This document shows positions 43,614 through 52,173 of a stretch of DNA of 64,000 bases, one piece after another. The translations under genes and the position numbers were made by a program. Within the stretch, counting starts at the first letter, position 1; every line of letters starts with the position of its first letter. A model generated the notes under the pieces. It searched no databases, was not told the origin of the DNA, and was given only the letters and a program-made list of their open reading frames with translations. The stretch is from an uncultured Pseudoflavonifractor sp. (lineage in GTDB: Bacteria > Bacillota > Clostridia > Oscillospirales > Oscillospiraceae), in the NCBI RefSeq assembly GCF_944387805.1, contig NZ_CALXGI010000012.1, forward strand, positions 1 through 64,000, written 5' to 3'.

Positions 43614-45040
43614 GCAGCATGGAGAAGCTCTGGAAGGACATGGAGCTGAACGGCCCATGCCCGGAAATCAACCCCGCTGACATTCGGCGGAGGGTGAACA
43701 CCGCCCTCAATGCCGACCCCTCGGAGAGGAGCATCTATATGAGACAGAAAATCCGCATTGCCGCCGTCATGGCCGCCGCAATTATCGCCCTCACCGGAAC
43801 CGCCCTGGCGGTGGGCACCAACTGGGACGCCCTGATGGAGCACCTGGGCATCTTCGCCCCCTATGTCCAGGACGTGGACGGTGTGTCCGTCACCGACCAG
43901 GGACTGAAGGTCAGCGTGGTGGCCGCCCTCAGCGACGAGAGCGGCACCAAGACCTACGTGTCGGTCACCGACCTGACCGGCGACCGCCTGAGCGAGAACC
44001 TGACCTACAACGGCAAGCTGAGCAGCTGCTGCATCAGCTACGACCCTGAGACCCGCACCGCCCTGCTGGAGATGCCCATGATGACCAACCGGTATTTCAA
44101 CGAGGACGGCAGTCTGACCCTGACCTTTGCCAGCTTCCAGCCCGGGCTCCGGGAGCTGACGGGCATCCCCTTCCCGGAGGAGGCCCTGAGCACCGCCACC
44201 CGCCGCAGCCGCCTGTTCACTGACGAGGAGCTGACCGAGAAGTCGGTGAACTCGGGCGCTGAGGCCAGAGGCCTGCTGCCCGGCCAGAACCCGGTGAAGC
44301 TGGAGGGCACCGACCTTATCTGGATTTCCTCCTCCGGCTTTGATGAAAACGGCGTGTTCCACATCCTCTACGAGATGGCGGAGGGGGTAACGTGCGCCGC
44401 AAACCCCACCCCCTTTATGAAGCTGGACAACCGGGAGATACTCAGTTACAGAATCAACCAGCTCGTCTGGGAGGACGGACGCTATCTGGACGTCAGCTTC
44501 CCCGACAGCGATGTGTTTACCAGGGAGAGCCTGTCCCATCTGGAGCTGGAGGACATGGACATCAGGCTCTATACCGAGGCGAGCATTGAGGGAAACTGGG
44601 AGCTGACCTTCTTCCCCAAAAATCTGCCCCAGCGGTCGGCCGCCATGTCCGAGACCCTCAGCGGCATGTCCATGACCAGTGTGGACCTGACCGCCATCAG
44701 CCTCCGTCTGGAGCTGACCAGCAAGGGCGGCACTCCCGCCTCCTATCCGGTCAGCGTCTACCTAGCCGACGGCACCCGGATCGATATCGAGGGTTGGGGC
44801 CAGATTTCCGACCTGGATGAGCAGATGACCCGGGTTGTTAAGGATGGAAAGGTGTACTACGGGGTTGACGTGACAGAGCCGGGAAAGGAGCGGCACTTTG
44901 CCGTGACCTGGTATTTCCCCGCGCCTATTGACCCGGCGCAGGTCACCGGCTTCTCCCTGGGCTACCGGATGTACGCCATCCAGGACGGCGCCGCCGTCCC
45001 CACCGGCTGGCTTGCCGAGCTGCCCGGACAGGAAAAGTAA
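43610..45040 (+). CDS. DUF4179-type membrane-anchored partner of the ECF sigma
   Basis: A 476-residue protein starting at GTG 43610 within the sigma stop. About 45 cytoplasmic residues (INPADIRRRVNTALN) are followed by one transmembrane helix (IAAVMAAAIIALTGTALAV) and a long external beta-rich part. The segment after the helix, NWDALMEHLGIFAPYVQDVDGVSVTDQGLKVSV, matches the arrangement in the first DUF4179 protein. The partner-type gene order is identical to the 30-kb pair, which supports a sigma-regulating role. Confidence 0.82.
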   Translation: MSSMEKLWKDMELNGPCPEINPADIRRRVNTALNADPSERSIYMRQKIRIAAVMAAAIIALTGTALAVGTNWDALMEHLGIFAPYVQDVDGVSVTDQGLKVSVVAALSDESGTKTYVSVTDLTGDRLSENLTYNGKLSSCCISYDPETRTALLEMPMMTNRYFNEDGSLTLTFASFQPGLRELTGIPFPEEALSTATRRSRLFTDEELTEKSVNSGAEARGLLPGQNPVKLEGTDLIWISSSGFDENGVFHILYEMAEGVTCAANPTPFMKLDNREILSYRINQLVWEDGRYLDVSFPDSDVFTRESLSHLELEDMDIRLYTEASIEGNWELTFFPKNLPQRSAAMSETLSGMSMTSVDLTAISLRLELTSKGGTPASYPVSVYLADGTRIDIEGWGQISDLDEQMTRVVKDGKVYYGVDVTEPGKERHFAVTWYFPAPIDPAQVTGFSLGYRMYAIQDGAAVPTGWLAELPGQEK

Positions 45041-45053
45041 CGCATAACAGTAA

Positions 45054-45098
45054 GACCCTCTGCTCAGAACGTCTGTGCTCTGAGCAGAGGGTCGTTTT
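45054..45098. terminator. terminator between DUF4179 gene and murC
   Basis: GACCCTCTGCTCAGA / TCTGAGCAGAGGGTC stem followed by GTTTT. Confidence 0.9.
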
Positions 45099-45114
45099 CT
45101 GCCTTTTGGGGGAC

Positions 45115-46491
45115 TCAGTCCTGACGCTTGACCAGAGCCTCGCCCACGGTATAGATATCGCCGGCGCCCACGGTGAGGATCAGGTCGCCGGGCCGGGCCA
45201 GCTCCGCCAGGGCGTCGGTCAGCGCGGGGAGGGTGGCGAAGTACCGGGAGCCGGGAATCCGGGCCGCCAGATCCCGGGAGGAGATGCCAATGGTATTGTC
45301 CTCCCGGGCGGCGAAAATCTCCGCCAGCAGGGTGACGTCCGGCTCCTGAAGCACCTGGACGAAGTCGTCAAACAGGGCCTTGGTGCGGGAGTAGGTGTGG
45401 GGCTGGAAGGCGCAGACAATCCGCTCATAGCCCAGGCTCCTGGCGGCAGCAAAGAGAGCCTTCAGCTCGCCGGGGTGATGGGCGTAGTCGTCGTAGACCT
45501 CAGCGCCGTGGTAGCTGCCCTTGTGCTCAAAGCGGCGTGCAGCACCCCGGAAGGCAGACAGACCCTCTTCCACGGCCTTGGCGGGCATGCCCAGCACAAT
45601 GGCCGACGCGGCGGCGGCCAGGGCGTTCTTCACGTTGTGTTCCCCGGGCACCCGGAGGGACACGTGGGCGAAGGGCTGGCCCTTCCAGATGACGTCAAAG
45701 GTGGGCAGGCCGCGGCTCCAGGTCAGGTTGGCGGCGTGGACATCGCCCTCCTCCAGGCCGAAGGTGACCATGGGACGGGTCTCGCCCTCCAAGGTGTGCA
45801 TGGTGTTCTCGTCGTCCCGGTTGGCCACGATGACGCCGTCCTCGGGCACTAGGTCGGCAAAGGTGCGGAAGGACTTCTCCACGTCTTCCAGGTCCTTGAA
45901 GAAGTCCAGGTGGTCGGCCTCAATGTCCAGAATCACCGCCACGGTGGGGAAGAAGGAGAGGAAGGAGTTGCAGTACTCGCAGCTCTCCAGGATGATGGTG
46001 TCGCCCCGGCCCACCCGGTGGCCGGCGCCCAGCAGGGGCAGGGTGCCGCCGATCATCACCGTGGGGTCGGCCTGGGCGGCCATGGCAATGTGGGTGCACA
46101 TAGAGGTGGTGGTGGTCTTGCCATGGGTGCCCGAGATGCACAGGGCGTTCTTGTAGCCACGCATGATGGCGCCCCAGGCCTGGGCACGCTCAAACACCGG
46201 GATGCCCCGGGCGTGAGCGCCGGAGATCTCGGGGTTGTCATCGTGGGCGGCGGCGGTGCGGATGACCAGCTTGGCGCCCTTCAGGTTCTCGGCCCGGTGG
46301 CCGATGGCAATGTCGATGCCCAGGGAGCGGAGATGCTCCACTGTGGCGCTCTCATGCATGTCGGAGCCGGTGATGACCATGCCCATGCCGTGGAGCACCT
46401 CAGCCAGGGGGGCCATGGACACGCCGCCGATGCCCACCAGGTGAGCGTGGCAGCCGGGGACGAAATAATCGTGAATATTTAAATCAGACAC
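45115..46491 (-). CDS. murC: UDP-N-acetylmuramate--L-alanine ligase
   Basis: MurC adds L-alanine to UDP-MurNAc in peptidoglycan synthesis. The 458-residue protein has the N-terminal HLVGIGGVSMAPLAEVL dinucleotide-like motif, ATP loop ISGTHGKTTTT, DIEADHLDFF, and PGEHNVKNALAAAA, then the C-terminal DDYAHHPGELKAL and QPHTYSRTKAL motifs that mark MurC. GTG 46491, 8 nt after GGGAG, gives the family's start; the frame stays open well upstream across the promoter. It is transcribed away from cca from an overlapping divergent promoter. Confidence 0.95.
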   Translation of the reverse strand: MSDLNIHDYFVPGCHAHLVGIGGVSMAPLAEVLHGMGMVITGSDMHESATVEHLRSLGIDIAIGHRAENLKGAKLVIRTAAAHDDNPEISGAHARGIPVFERAQAWGAIMRGYKNALCISGTHGKTTTTSMCTHIAMAAQADPTVMIGGTLPLLGAGHRVGRGDTIILESCEYCNSFLSFFPTVAVILDIEADHLDFFKDLEDVEKSFRTFADLVPEDGVIVANRDDENTMHTLEGETRPMVTFGLEEGDVHAANLTWSRGLPTFDVIWKGQPFAHVSLRVPGEHNVKNALAAAASAIVLGMPAKAVEEGLSAFRGAARRFEHKGSYHGAEVYDDYAHHPGELKALFAAARSLGYERIVCAFQPHTYSRTKALFDDFVQVLQEPDVTLLAEIFAAREDNTIGISSRDLAARIPGSRYFATLPALTDALAELARPGDLILTVGAGDIYTVGEALVKRQD

Positions 46492-46527
46492 AGGGAGCAC
46501 TCCCTTTTTGAAAATATGAAATGATAC

Positions 46528-46556
46528 TTGGCCTCTTCCAGAAAAAATATTATAAT
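46528..46556 (+). promoter_or_regulatory. promoter of cca
   Basis: TTGGCC (46528-46533), 17 nt, TATAAT (46551-46556). The -10 overlaps the murC -10 on the other strand. Confidence 0.65.
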
Positions 46557-46577
46557 ATGAACGAAGGAAAATGGCAA
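46549..46577 (-). promoter_or_regulatory. promoter of murC
   Basis: Minus-strand TTGCCA (46572-46577), 17 nt, TATAAT (46549-46554). ATATTATAATAT serves as the -10 region of both divergent promoters. Confidence 0.75.
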
Positions 46578-46645
46578 GGCCAATTCCATATGTCACCATT
46601 ATAGACGGCAACAGTGAAAAACATACCGGAGAGAAGGTGAGCGGC

Positions 46646-47824
46646 GTGGAGATAAGAGAAATTCCCAGTGGCGTGGCGGCGCTGTGCGCCCGGCTGCAGT
46701 CGGCGGGATGGGAGGCCTACCCGGTGGGGGGCTGCGTCCGGGACCTGCTGCTGGGGCGTACCCCGGGGGATTGGGATGTGACCACCTCCGCCCGGCCGGA
46801 GAAGGTCATGGACCTTTTTGAACATACGGTGCCTACCGGAATCAAGCACGGCACCGTGACCGTGCTGACCGGGGACGGCGGGGTGGAGGTTACCACCTTC
46901 CGTACGGAGAGCGGCTATGCCGACGGACGGCACCCGGACGCAGTGACCTTCGGCGGCGACCTGACGGGTGACCTGTCCCGCCGGGACTTCACCATCAACG
47001 CCATGGCCCTGGGGCCGGACGGAGAGGTGATTGACCCCTTCGGCGGCCAGAAGGACTTGAAAGCCCGGCTTGTTCGCTGCGTGGGGGAGCCGGAGCGCCG
47101 CTTCCGGGAGGACGCCCTGCGGATGCTGCGGGCGGCGCGGTTCTCCGCCCAGCTGGGCTTTGCCATTGAGAGCGCCACAGCGGAGGCCCTGAGAAAGAAC
47201 GCCGGACTGGCCGGACGCCTGTCCGCCGAGCGAGTGCGCACCGAGCTGGAAAAGACCCTGCTTTCCCAGTGGCCGGAGCGGGGGGAGGGGCTGTTTGCCT
47301 GGGGGCTGCTGGCCGCCTTTGTGGGAGAGAATGCCCTGCCGGACCTGACCACCCTCCACCGGGTGCCCGCCGGACCGCTGGAGCGGTGGGCGGCCCTGTG
47401 TGCCCTGCTGCTGGATGAAGGGAGTATCCGCAGCGCGGAGGAGTTCCTCAAGGCCCTGCGGCTGGACGGACGCACCGTCCGGGCCTGTGCCGCCGGCGCG
47501 GAGCTGGTCAAAACCATGCCCCGGGGTACCGTGGGATGGCGCCATGCTCTGGCGGAGCACGGTGAGGACGCCTGCACGGCAGCTGCCGCCATCGGAGCCG
47601 CCATGGTGGGCGGCACCTATCTCCAGGAGCTTGCGGAGACTTTAGCGGAGGGGAGCTGCCTGACGGTCCGGGAGCTGGCCCTCTCCGGCGCGGGGCTGGC
47701 GGCCATGGGCTACCACGGCGCGGACATCGGCGCGGCCCAGCGCCGTCTGCTGGATCATGTGCTGGACCACCCGGAGGACAACCGGCCGGAGCGGCTGAGA
47801 GAATTGCTGAAAGCAGAGTGTTAG
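46646..47824 (+). CDS. cca: CCA tRNA nucleotidyltransferase
   Basis: This class II nucleotidyltransferase adds or repairs the 3' CCA of tRNAs. The head domain has the signature VGGCVRDLLLGRTPGDWDVTT with the catalytic aspartates, then GTVTVLTGDGGVEVTTFR, RRDFTINAMAL and the nucleotide-template region RCVGEPERRFREDALRMLRAARF. The C-terminal half is helical with no intact HD phosphohydrolase motif. The start is uncertain: GTG 46646 after AAGGTGA fits homologues (392 aa), while ATG 46571 would make the mRNA almost leaderless given the -10 at 46551-46556. Confidence 0.93.
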   Translation: MEIREIPSGVAALCARLQSAGWEAYPVGGCVRDLLLGRTPGDWDVTTSARPEKVMDLFEHTVPTGIKHGTVTVLTGDGGVEVTTFRTESGYADGRHPDAVTFGGDLTGDLSRRDFTINAMALGPDGEVIDPFGGQKDLKARLVRCVGEPERRFREDALRMLRAARFSAQLGFAIESATAEALRKNAGLAGRLSAERVRTELEKTLLSQWPERGEGLFAWGLLAAFVGENALPDLTTLHRVPAGPLERWAALCALLLDEGSIRSAEEFLKALRLDGRTVRACAAGAELVKTMPRGTVGWRHALAEHGEDACTAAAAIGAAMVGGTYLQELAETLAEGSCLTVRELALSGAGLAAMGYHGADIGAAQRRLLDHVLDHPEDNRPERLRELLKAEC

Positions 47825-47847
47825 GGGGGAGTGCAGTGGAGGAAGAA

Positions 47848-48174
47848 ATGGGTGACGTCCGACTCACTGTGGAGCGATGGCGGGCGATCATGGCGAAGGA
47901 GCTAAATCAGGCGTCCAGGTTTGAAATCCACTGCTGGGCGGAAGAGACGGGGGAGATTGCCGCCGCGCTGGCATACGGAACCCGAAAAGAGACATCCTGG
48001 CCTTATGGGACAGTGATTACCGGAGAGGTAACGGCGGCGTTTTCCGCTTTTCTGTTGAGCCTGCCCAAGCCTGCTGATACGGAGGTCTGTGACAAAGTAA
48101 CACCGTTTTTCTCTGTTTTTCTTGACAATGGCTTTAGCTCTGAGCACTATGGGACAGAGCTTAACCGGTGCTGA
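47848..48174 (+). CDS. hypothetical protein, 108 aa
   Basis: A short soluble protein starting at ATG 47848 after GGAGG. It shows FEIHCWAEETGEIAAALAYG in the first half and FFSVFLDNGFSSEHYGTEL at the C terminus. I do not recognise the family. It lies 23 nt after cca and before a terminator, so it is probably cotranscribed with cca. There are no membrane segments or cysteine motifs beyond scattered single cysteines. Confidence 0.65.
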   Translation: MGDVRLTVERWRAIMAKELNQASRFEIHCWAEETGEIAAALAYGTRKETSWPYGTVITGEVTAAFSAFLLSLPKPADTEVCDKVTPFFSVFLDNGFSSEHYGTELNRC

Positions 48175-48194
48175 TTCCGGCAGGGAAAGAGAAT

Positions 48195-48231
48195 AAAGGG
48201 GACGGTCCCGCTTGGGGGCCGTCCCTTTTTT
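48195..48231 (+). terminator. terminator before yqfC
   Basis: GGGACGG / CCGTCCC stem followed by TTTTTT. Confidence 0.85.
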
Positions 48232-48295
48232 GCGTGGGACAGGCAAGCAGGGCGGCGCTGCGTCATATGGATAACAGGACGAGGAGGTGGGTGCG

Positions 48296-48577
48296 GTGGA
48301 GAAGCGGCAGAAGCGGGAGGGGTTGTTGGAGCGTACAGCCCAGGTCCTGGACCTGCCCGGGGACGTGGTGGCCGGGCTGCCCCGTGTGGAGCTGACGGGC
48401 AGCCGGGAGCTGCGAATGGAGAACCACAAGGGGATTCTCTCCTACGGCACGGAGGAGATTCACGTCTCAGGCGGCAAGCTGATTCTGAAAATCCGGGGCA
48501 AGGGGCTGGAGCTGAAGGCCATGAACGCCAGTGAGCTGCTGATTACAGGGGAGATTGAAGGGGTGGACCTGACATAG
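48296..48577 (+). CDS. yqfC: sporulation protein YqfC
   Basis: A 93-residue protein of the YqfC/YabP group, small beta-rich proteins made in the mother cell during sporulation. Typical features are LDLPGDVVAGLPRVELTG, LRMENHKGILSYG and the C-terminal LKAMNASELLITGEIEGV, reminiscent of cell-envelope beta modules. GTG 48296, 8 nt after AGGAGG, is chosen; GTG 48287 overlaps the ribosome site. It begins the conserved order yqfC-yqfD-phoH. Confidence 0.9.
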   Translation: MEKRQKREGLLERTAQVLDLPGDVVAGLPRVELTGSRELRMENHKGILSYGTEEIHVSGGKLILKIRGKGLELKAMNASELLITGEIEGVDLT

Positions 48578-48595
48578 GGCCGCTGGAGGTGGAGC

Positions 48596-49846
48596 ATGCA
48601 GAAGGTGATCAATTTTCTCCGGGGCAGCGTGCGCCTGGAGGCGGAGGGGGCCTTTCCCGAGCGGTTTCTCAACCTGTGCGCCCAGAACGGCGTGGCCTTC
48701 TGGGCCGTGGAGTGGCTGGAGACAGGCCGGGTGGCCATTACCGTCCCCCGGCGTGACGCCAGACGGGCCCAGGCCCTGGGGGAGCGGGCCTCCTGTCAGG
48801 TCCAGCGGCAGAGGACCGGCGGCGTCCCCTTTTTCCTGGCCCGGTTCCGCAAACGGTACGCCCTGCTGACAGGATTGGTTTTTTCCCTGGCGGCTGTGTG
48901 CGTCTTGTCCCAGTTTGTGCTCAATGTGGAGGTGTCGGGCAACGAGGCTGTCACCACGGCGGAGATTCTCACCGAGTTGCGCCGCCTGGGGGTGCGCCCC
49001 GGGGTGTATGGACCGGGCATCGACCCGGCGGCCACGGCCCAGAAGCTGCTGCTGCAGCTGGACGATCTGTCCTGGTGCGCCATAAACCTGAAGGGCACCG
49101 TGGCCGAGGTGCTGGTGCGGGAGCGCATCGAGCCGCCGGAGGTGGTGGACGAGACCGAACTGGGGGATGTGGTGGCCACGGTACCCGGCATTGTGACCCA
49201 GGTGGAGGTGCTGGGCGGCGAGCCCGCTGTGGAGGAAGGGGACACGGTGGTGGAGGGACAGGTGCTCATCACCGGCAATATCCACATGGAGGGGGCGGAG
49301 TACAGCGGCATCGACCTGGGGTGGCGTCAGGTGCGTGCCCAGGGCCGGGTATACGCCCGCACCTGGCGCACCCTGGAGGCGGAAATCCCCCTGACGGCCC
49401 AGGTTAAGGTCTACACCGGGGAGGAGAAATCCTTCTGGTCCCTGAGCCTGCTGGGGTGGCGGGTCAATTTTTATGGAAACAGTGGAATTTCCTATGAGAG
49501 GTATGATAAAATAAACGACGTATGGACCGCCCATCTGCCAGGCGGACAGGAGATGCCCCTGTCCCTGACCAGAGAGACGGTCCGGGCTTACGAGACCGCC
49601 ACCGCCCAGATGGACGCCGCTGCGGCGGAGAAGCTGCTCCGGGCGCAGCTGGAGGAGGACCTTCTGGCTGCTCTGGGAGAGACGGGAGAGGTGGTCTCCA
49701 TGGATTTTGCCGCCCAGGAACTGGACGGCATGCTCATCGTCCGGCTCCAGGCCGAGTGCCGGGAGGAGATCGGGCGGTTTGTGCCCTATGAGGGACAGCA
49801 GGAAAATGAAACCCAGCCGGCGGAGGAACAAGGCTCTTCCGGCTGA
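48596..49846 (+). CDS. yqfD: sporulation protein YqfD
   Basis: A 416-residue sporulation stage IV-type membrane protein. A cytoplasmic N-terminal domain (to about residue 80) precedes one transmembrane helix (YALLTGLVFSLAAVCVLSQF), and an outer POTRA/FtsQ-like section (VEVSGNEAVTTAEIL, GVRPGVYGPGIDP, WCAINLKGTVAEVLVRE) follows. The tail is acidic and low-complexity. YqfD is conserved in spore formers; its molecular role is not defined. GGAGG precedes the ATG, 19 nt after yqfC. Confidence 0.92.
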   Translation: MQKVINFLRGSVRLEAEGAFPERFLNLCAQNGVAFWAVEWLETGRVAITVPRRDARRAQALGERASCQVQRQRTGGVPFFLARFRKRYALLTGLVFSLAAVCVLSQFVLNVEVSGNEAVTTAEILTELRRLGVRPGVYGPGIDPAATAQKLLLQLDDLSWCAINLKGTVAEVLVRERIEPPEVVDETELGDVVATVPGIVTQVEVLGGEPAVEEGDTVVEGQVLITGNIHMEGAEYSGIDLGWRQVRAQGRVYARTWRTLEAEIPLTAQVKVYTGEEKSFWSLSLLGWRVNFYGNSGISYERYDKINDVWTAHLPGGQEMPLSLTRETVRAYETATAQMDAAAAEKLLRAQLEEDLLAALGETGEVVSMDFAAQELDGMLIVRLQAECREEIGRFVPYEGQQENETQPAEEQGSSG

Positions 49847-49867
49847 AGCAGCGAGGAGCGTAGAAGC

Positions 49868-50845
49868 TTGATTGAACAGACGATAAGCATGGAGCGAATG
49901 GAGGAGGCCGTCAATATCTTCGGCTCCTTCGACGAGAATATCCGCATCATCGAGCGGGAGCTGGGCGTCACGGTGGTGAGCCGGGACGGAGAGCTGAAGG
50001 TGTCCGGTGAGGCGGAAAACGTGATGTACGGCGTCAAGGCCATTGAGGGGCTCATGTCCCTCTCCGCCCGGGGCGAGACCATCAACGAGCAGAACGTGCG
50101 CTATATCATCTCCCTGATCCGGTCGGGCAATGAGGACCGGATCGGGGACCTGGCCAGAGACGTGCTGTGCGTCACCGCCAAGGGCAAGCCCATCAAGGCC
50201 AAGACCATCGGACAGAAGAAGTACGTGGAGGCCATCAAGAAGAACCTGGTCACCCTGGGCATCGGCCCAGCGGGTACCGGCAAGACCTATCTGGCGGTGG
50301 CCGCGGCGGTGGCCGCCTTCCGGGACAAGCAGGTCAACCGCATCATCCTCACCCGCCCGGCGGTGGAGGCCGGCGAGCGGCTGGGCTTCCTGCCCGGCGA
50401 CCTGCAGAGCAAGGTGGACCCTTATCTGCGGCCCCTGTACGACGCGCTCTTTGAGATGCTGGGGCCTGAGACCTATCAGAAGTATCTGGAGCGGGGCAAC
50501 ATCGAGGTGGCCCCTCTGGCCTACATGCGTGGCCGCACCCTGGACGACAGCTTCATCATTCTGGACGAGGCACAGAACACCTCTCGGGAGCAGATGAAGA
50601 TGTTCCTGACCCGCATGGGCTTTGGCTCCAAGATTGTCATCACCGGCGACGTGACCCAGATTGACCTGCCCAGCGACAAGGTCTCCGGCCTGAAGGAGGC
50701 CATGCGGGTGCTCAATGGTGTGGAGGACATCGCCATCTGCCGTCTGGGCCAGGCCGACGTGGTGCGTCACGTCATTGTCCAGCGGATCATCAAGGCCTAC
50801 GAGGAGGACGAAAACCGCCGTAACGCAAAGAAGGAGAAGCGGTGA
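49868..50845 (+). CDS. phoH: PhoH family ATPase
   Basis: A 325-residue PhoH-like P-loop ATPase (YbeZ type), implicated in RNA and ribosome metabolism beside YbeY and Era. Walker A is GPAGTGKT and Walker B is FIILDEAQN; the segments RPAVEAGERLGFLPGDL and VITGDVTQIDLP are family hallmarks. An N-terminal KH-like extension (residues 1-110) is typical. TTG 49868 is the likely start, as homologues begin with a similar I/L-E-x-x-I segment. It follows yqfD by 21 nt and precedes the unrecognised gene at 50872. Confidence 0.95.
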   Translation: MIEQTISMERMEEAVNIFGSFDENIRIIERELGVTVVSRDGELKVSGEAENVMYGVKAIEGLMSLSARGETINEQNVRYIISLIRSGNEDRIGDLARDVLCVTAKGKPIKAKTIGQKKYVEAIKKNLVTLGIGPAGTGKTYLAVAAAVAAFRDKQVNRIILTRPAVEAGERLGFLPGDLQSKVDPYLRPLYDALFEMLGPETYQKYLERGNIEVAPLAYMRGRTLDDSFIILDEAQNTSREQMKMFLTRMGFGSKIVITGDVTQIDLPSDKVSGLKEAMRVLNGVEDIAICRLGQADVVRHVIVQRIIKAYEEDENRRNAKKEKR

Positions 50846-50871
50846 AGGGATTTCCCAAGGAGGGATAAAGT

Positions 50872-51363
50872 GTGACCCGTTTTGAATGGTTCGGCTATAC
50901 GGTGGAGGTGGACGAGCCTGCCACCCGGGATTATTACGCCCAGGCGGAGCCCTGGGACTGTGAATGCGGCCACTGCCGCAATTTCGTGGCTCTGGCCCGG
51001 GAACGGAAGCTGCCGGAGGCGCTGCTGGCGATTCTGGACAGTGCGTCCATCCCGCCGGAGAAGGCCACCTATGTGTGTGAGCTTTACCACGAGGAGAATT
51101 GGCGGGAGAAGGGGCTGCTCTACGAGCTGTCCTGGCGCGTGGCGGGCACCATTCTGGACAGGCCCGCCGGGAAGGATAACGGCCCCGATTGGGGGCCGCT
51201 GGTGAAGCTCCCCTGGGGCGACATGATACTGGGCCATGAGACCTTCCCGGTGGCGCCGGAATTTCCACTGCCCCACTTTGACATGGATTTTACCCTGTAT
51301 CTGCCCTGGGTGCTGGAGGAGCATGTGGACAGCCCGGAGAAAAAGAAGGAGGATGCTCCATGA
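50872..51363 (+). CDS. hypothetical protein between phoH and ybeY, 163 aa
   Basis: A GTG-initiated gene 26 nt after phoH that overlaps the ybeY start. The protein has WDCECGHCRNFVAL, a CxCxxC cluster suited to a metal or Fe-S site, then LLAILDSASIPPEKATYV and a C-terminal PHFDMDFTLYLPWV. I do not recognise its family. In many Firmicutes this position is held by pgpH (yqfF, the HD-domain c-di-AMP phosphodiesterase), which is absent here. Confidence 0.75.
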   Translation: MTRFEWFGYTVEVDEPATRDYYAQAEPWDCECGHCRNFVALARERKLPEALLAILDSASIPPEKATYVCELYHEENWREKGLLYELSWRVAGTILDRPAGKDNGPDWGPLVKLPWGDMILGHETFPVAPEFPLPHFDMDFTLYLPWVLEEHVDSPEKKKEDAP

Positions 51364-51857
51364 ACCATGAACTGATTATTGAGACCGAGGTGGAGGGCGC
51401 CGAGCCTTACGCCGACCTGCTGCGGCAGGTCATTCCCGCCGCCCTGGAGGCGGAGGGAGTGGACGTGCCCTGGGAGGTGGACGTGCTCTTCACCGACGAC
51501 GAGGGCATCCACCAGATCAACCTGGAGCAGCGGGAGGTGGACCGCCCCACTGATGTGCTGTCCTTCCCCATGTTTGACCTCCAGCCAGGAGAGCACCCCA
51601 CTGAGGAGGACGCCGACCCGGGCACCGGCCTGGTGCCCCTGGGGGACATGGTCATCTCCCTGGAGCGGGCCCAGGCCCAGGGGGAGGAGTACGGCCACGG
51701 CACCCGCCGGGAGGTGGCCTATCTGGCCGTCCACTCGCTGCTCCACCTGCTGGGGTACGACCACATGGACGAGGGTCCCATGAAAGCCCAGATGCGGGAG
51801 CGTGAAGAGGCCATCCTGGAGCAGCTGGGGATTACCAGAGAACAGGAGGGGCAATGA
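51360..51857 (+). CDS. ybeY: endoribonuclease YbeY
   Basis: YbeY is a zinc metallo-endoribonuclease for 16S rRNA 3'-end maturation and ribosome quality control. The 165-residue protein has VLFTDDEGIHQINLEQREVDRPTDVLSFP and the zinc motif HSLLHLLGYDH, which supplies the three histidines. It carries a short insertion (QPGEHPTEEDADPGTG) between the DVLSFP strand and GDMVIS. It overlaps the preceding gene by 4 nt (ATGA) and the following small membrane gene by 4 nt. Confidence 0.96.
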   Translation: MNHELIIETEVEGAEPYADLLRQVIPAALEAEGVDVPWEVDVLFTDDEGIHQINLEQREVDRPTDVLSFPMFDLQPGEHPTEEDADPGTGLVPLGDMVISLERAQAQGEEYGHGTRREVAYLAVHSLLHLLGYDHMDEGPMKAQMREREEAILEQLGITREQEGQ

Positions 51858-52111
51858 TGCGGTACGGATACATCATCGGCGGGGGCCTGCTCTCCATCGC
51901 CCTTTTCTATCTTATCATGATGGTGCTGGGCGGCCTGGGCGCGGGAGATGGAATCATCGAGCTGCTGGTGGTGCTTCTCGTCATGGCTTTGCCGGGCATC
52001 GTCATCGGTGCGGCTGCGGCTGTGCGGGAGATGCGTGAGAAGGAGCTCTCCGAGCTGAAGGAGGAGTTGTCCGCCATTCGCGCCCTGCTGGAGAAGCAGG
52101 ACAAACAGTGA
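51854..52111 (+). CDS. small membrane protein, 85 aa
   Basis: A short gene whose ATG overlaps the ybeY stop. The protein has two hydrophobic helices (about residues 6-26 and 36-57) and a charged helical tail (EMREKELSELKEELSAIRALLEKQ) likely on the cytoplasmic side. It takes the place where diacylglycerol kinase or cytidine deaminase is often encoded in Firmicutes. Function unknown. Confidence 0.75.
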   Translation: MMRYGYIIGGGLLSIALFYLIMMVLGGLGAGDGIIELLVVLLVMALPGIVIGAAAAVREMREKELSELKEELSAIRALLEKQDKQ

Positions 52112-52173
52112 AGTATACGGCCTGAAAAAGACCGCAAATGAATAAAATTGCTCAAGAAAGTTGAGGATAACCT

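Noticed and set aside
48898..49407. Second protein frame within yqfD
   Set aside because: Overlaps the well-supported yqfD frame and has glycine/arginine-rich shadow composition.
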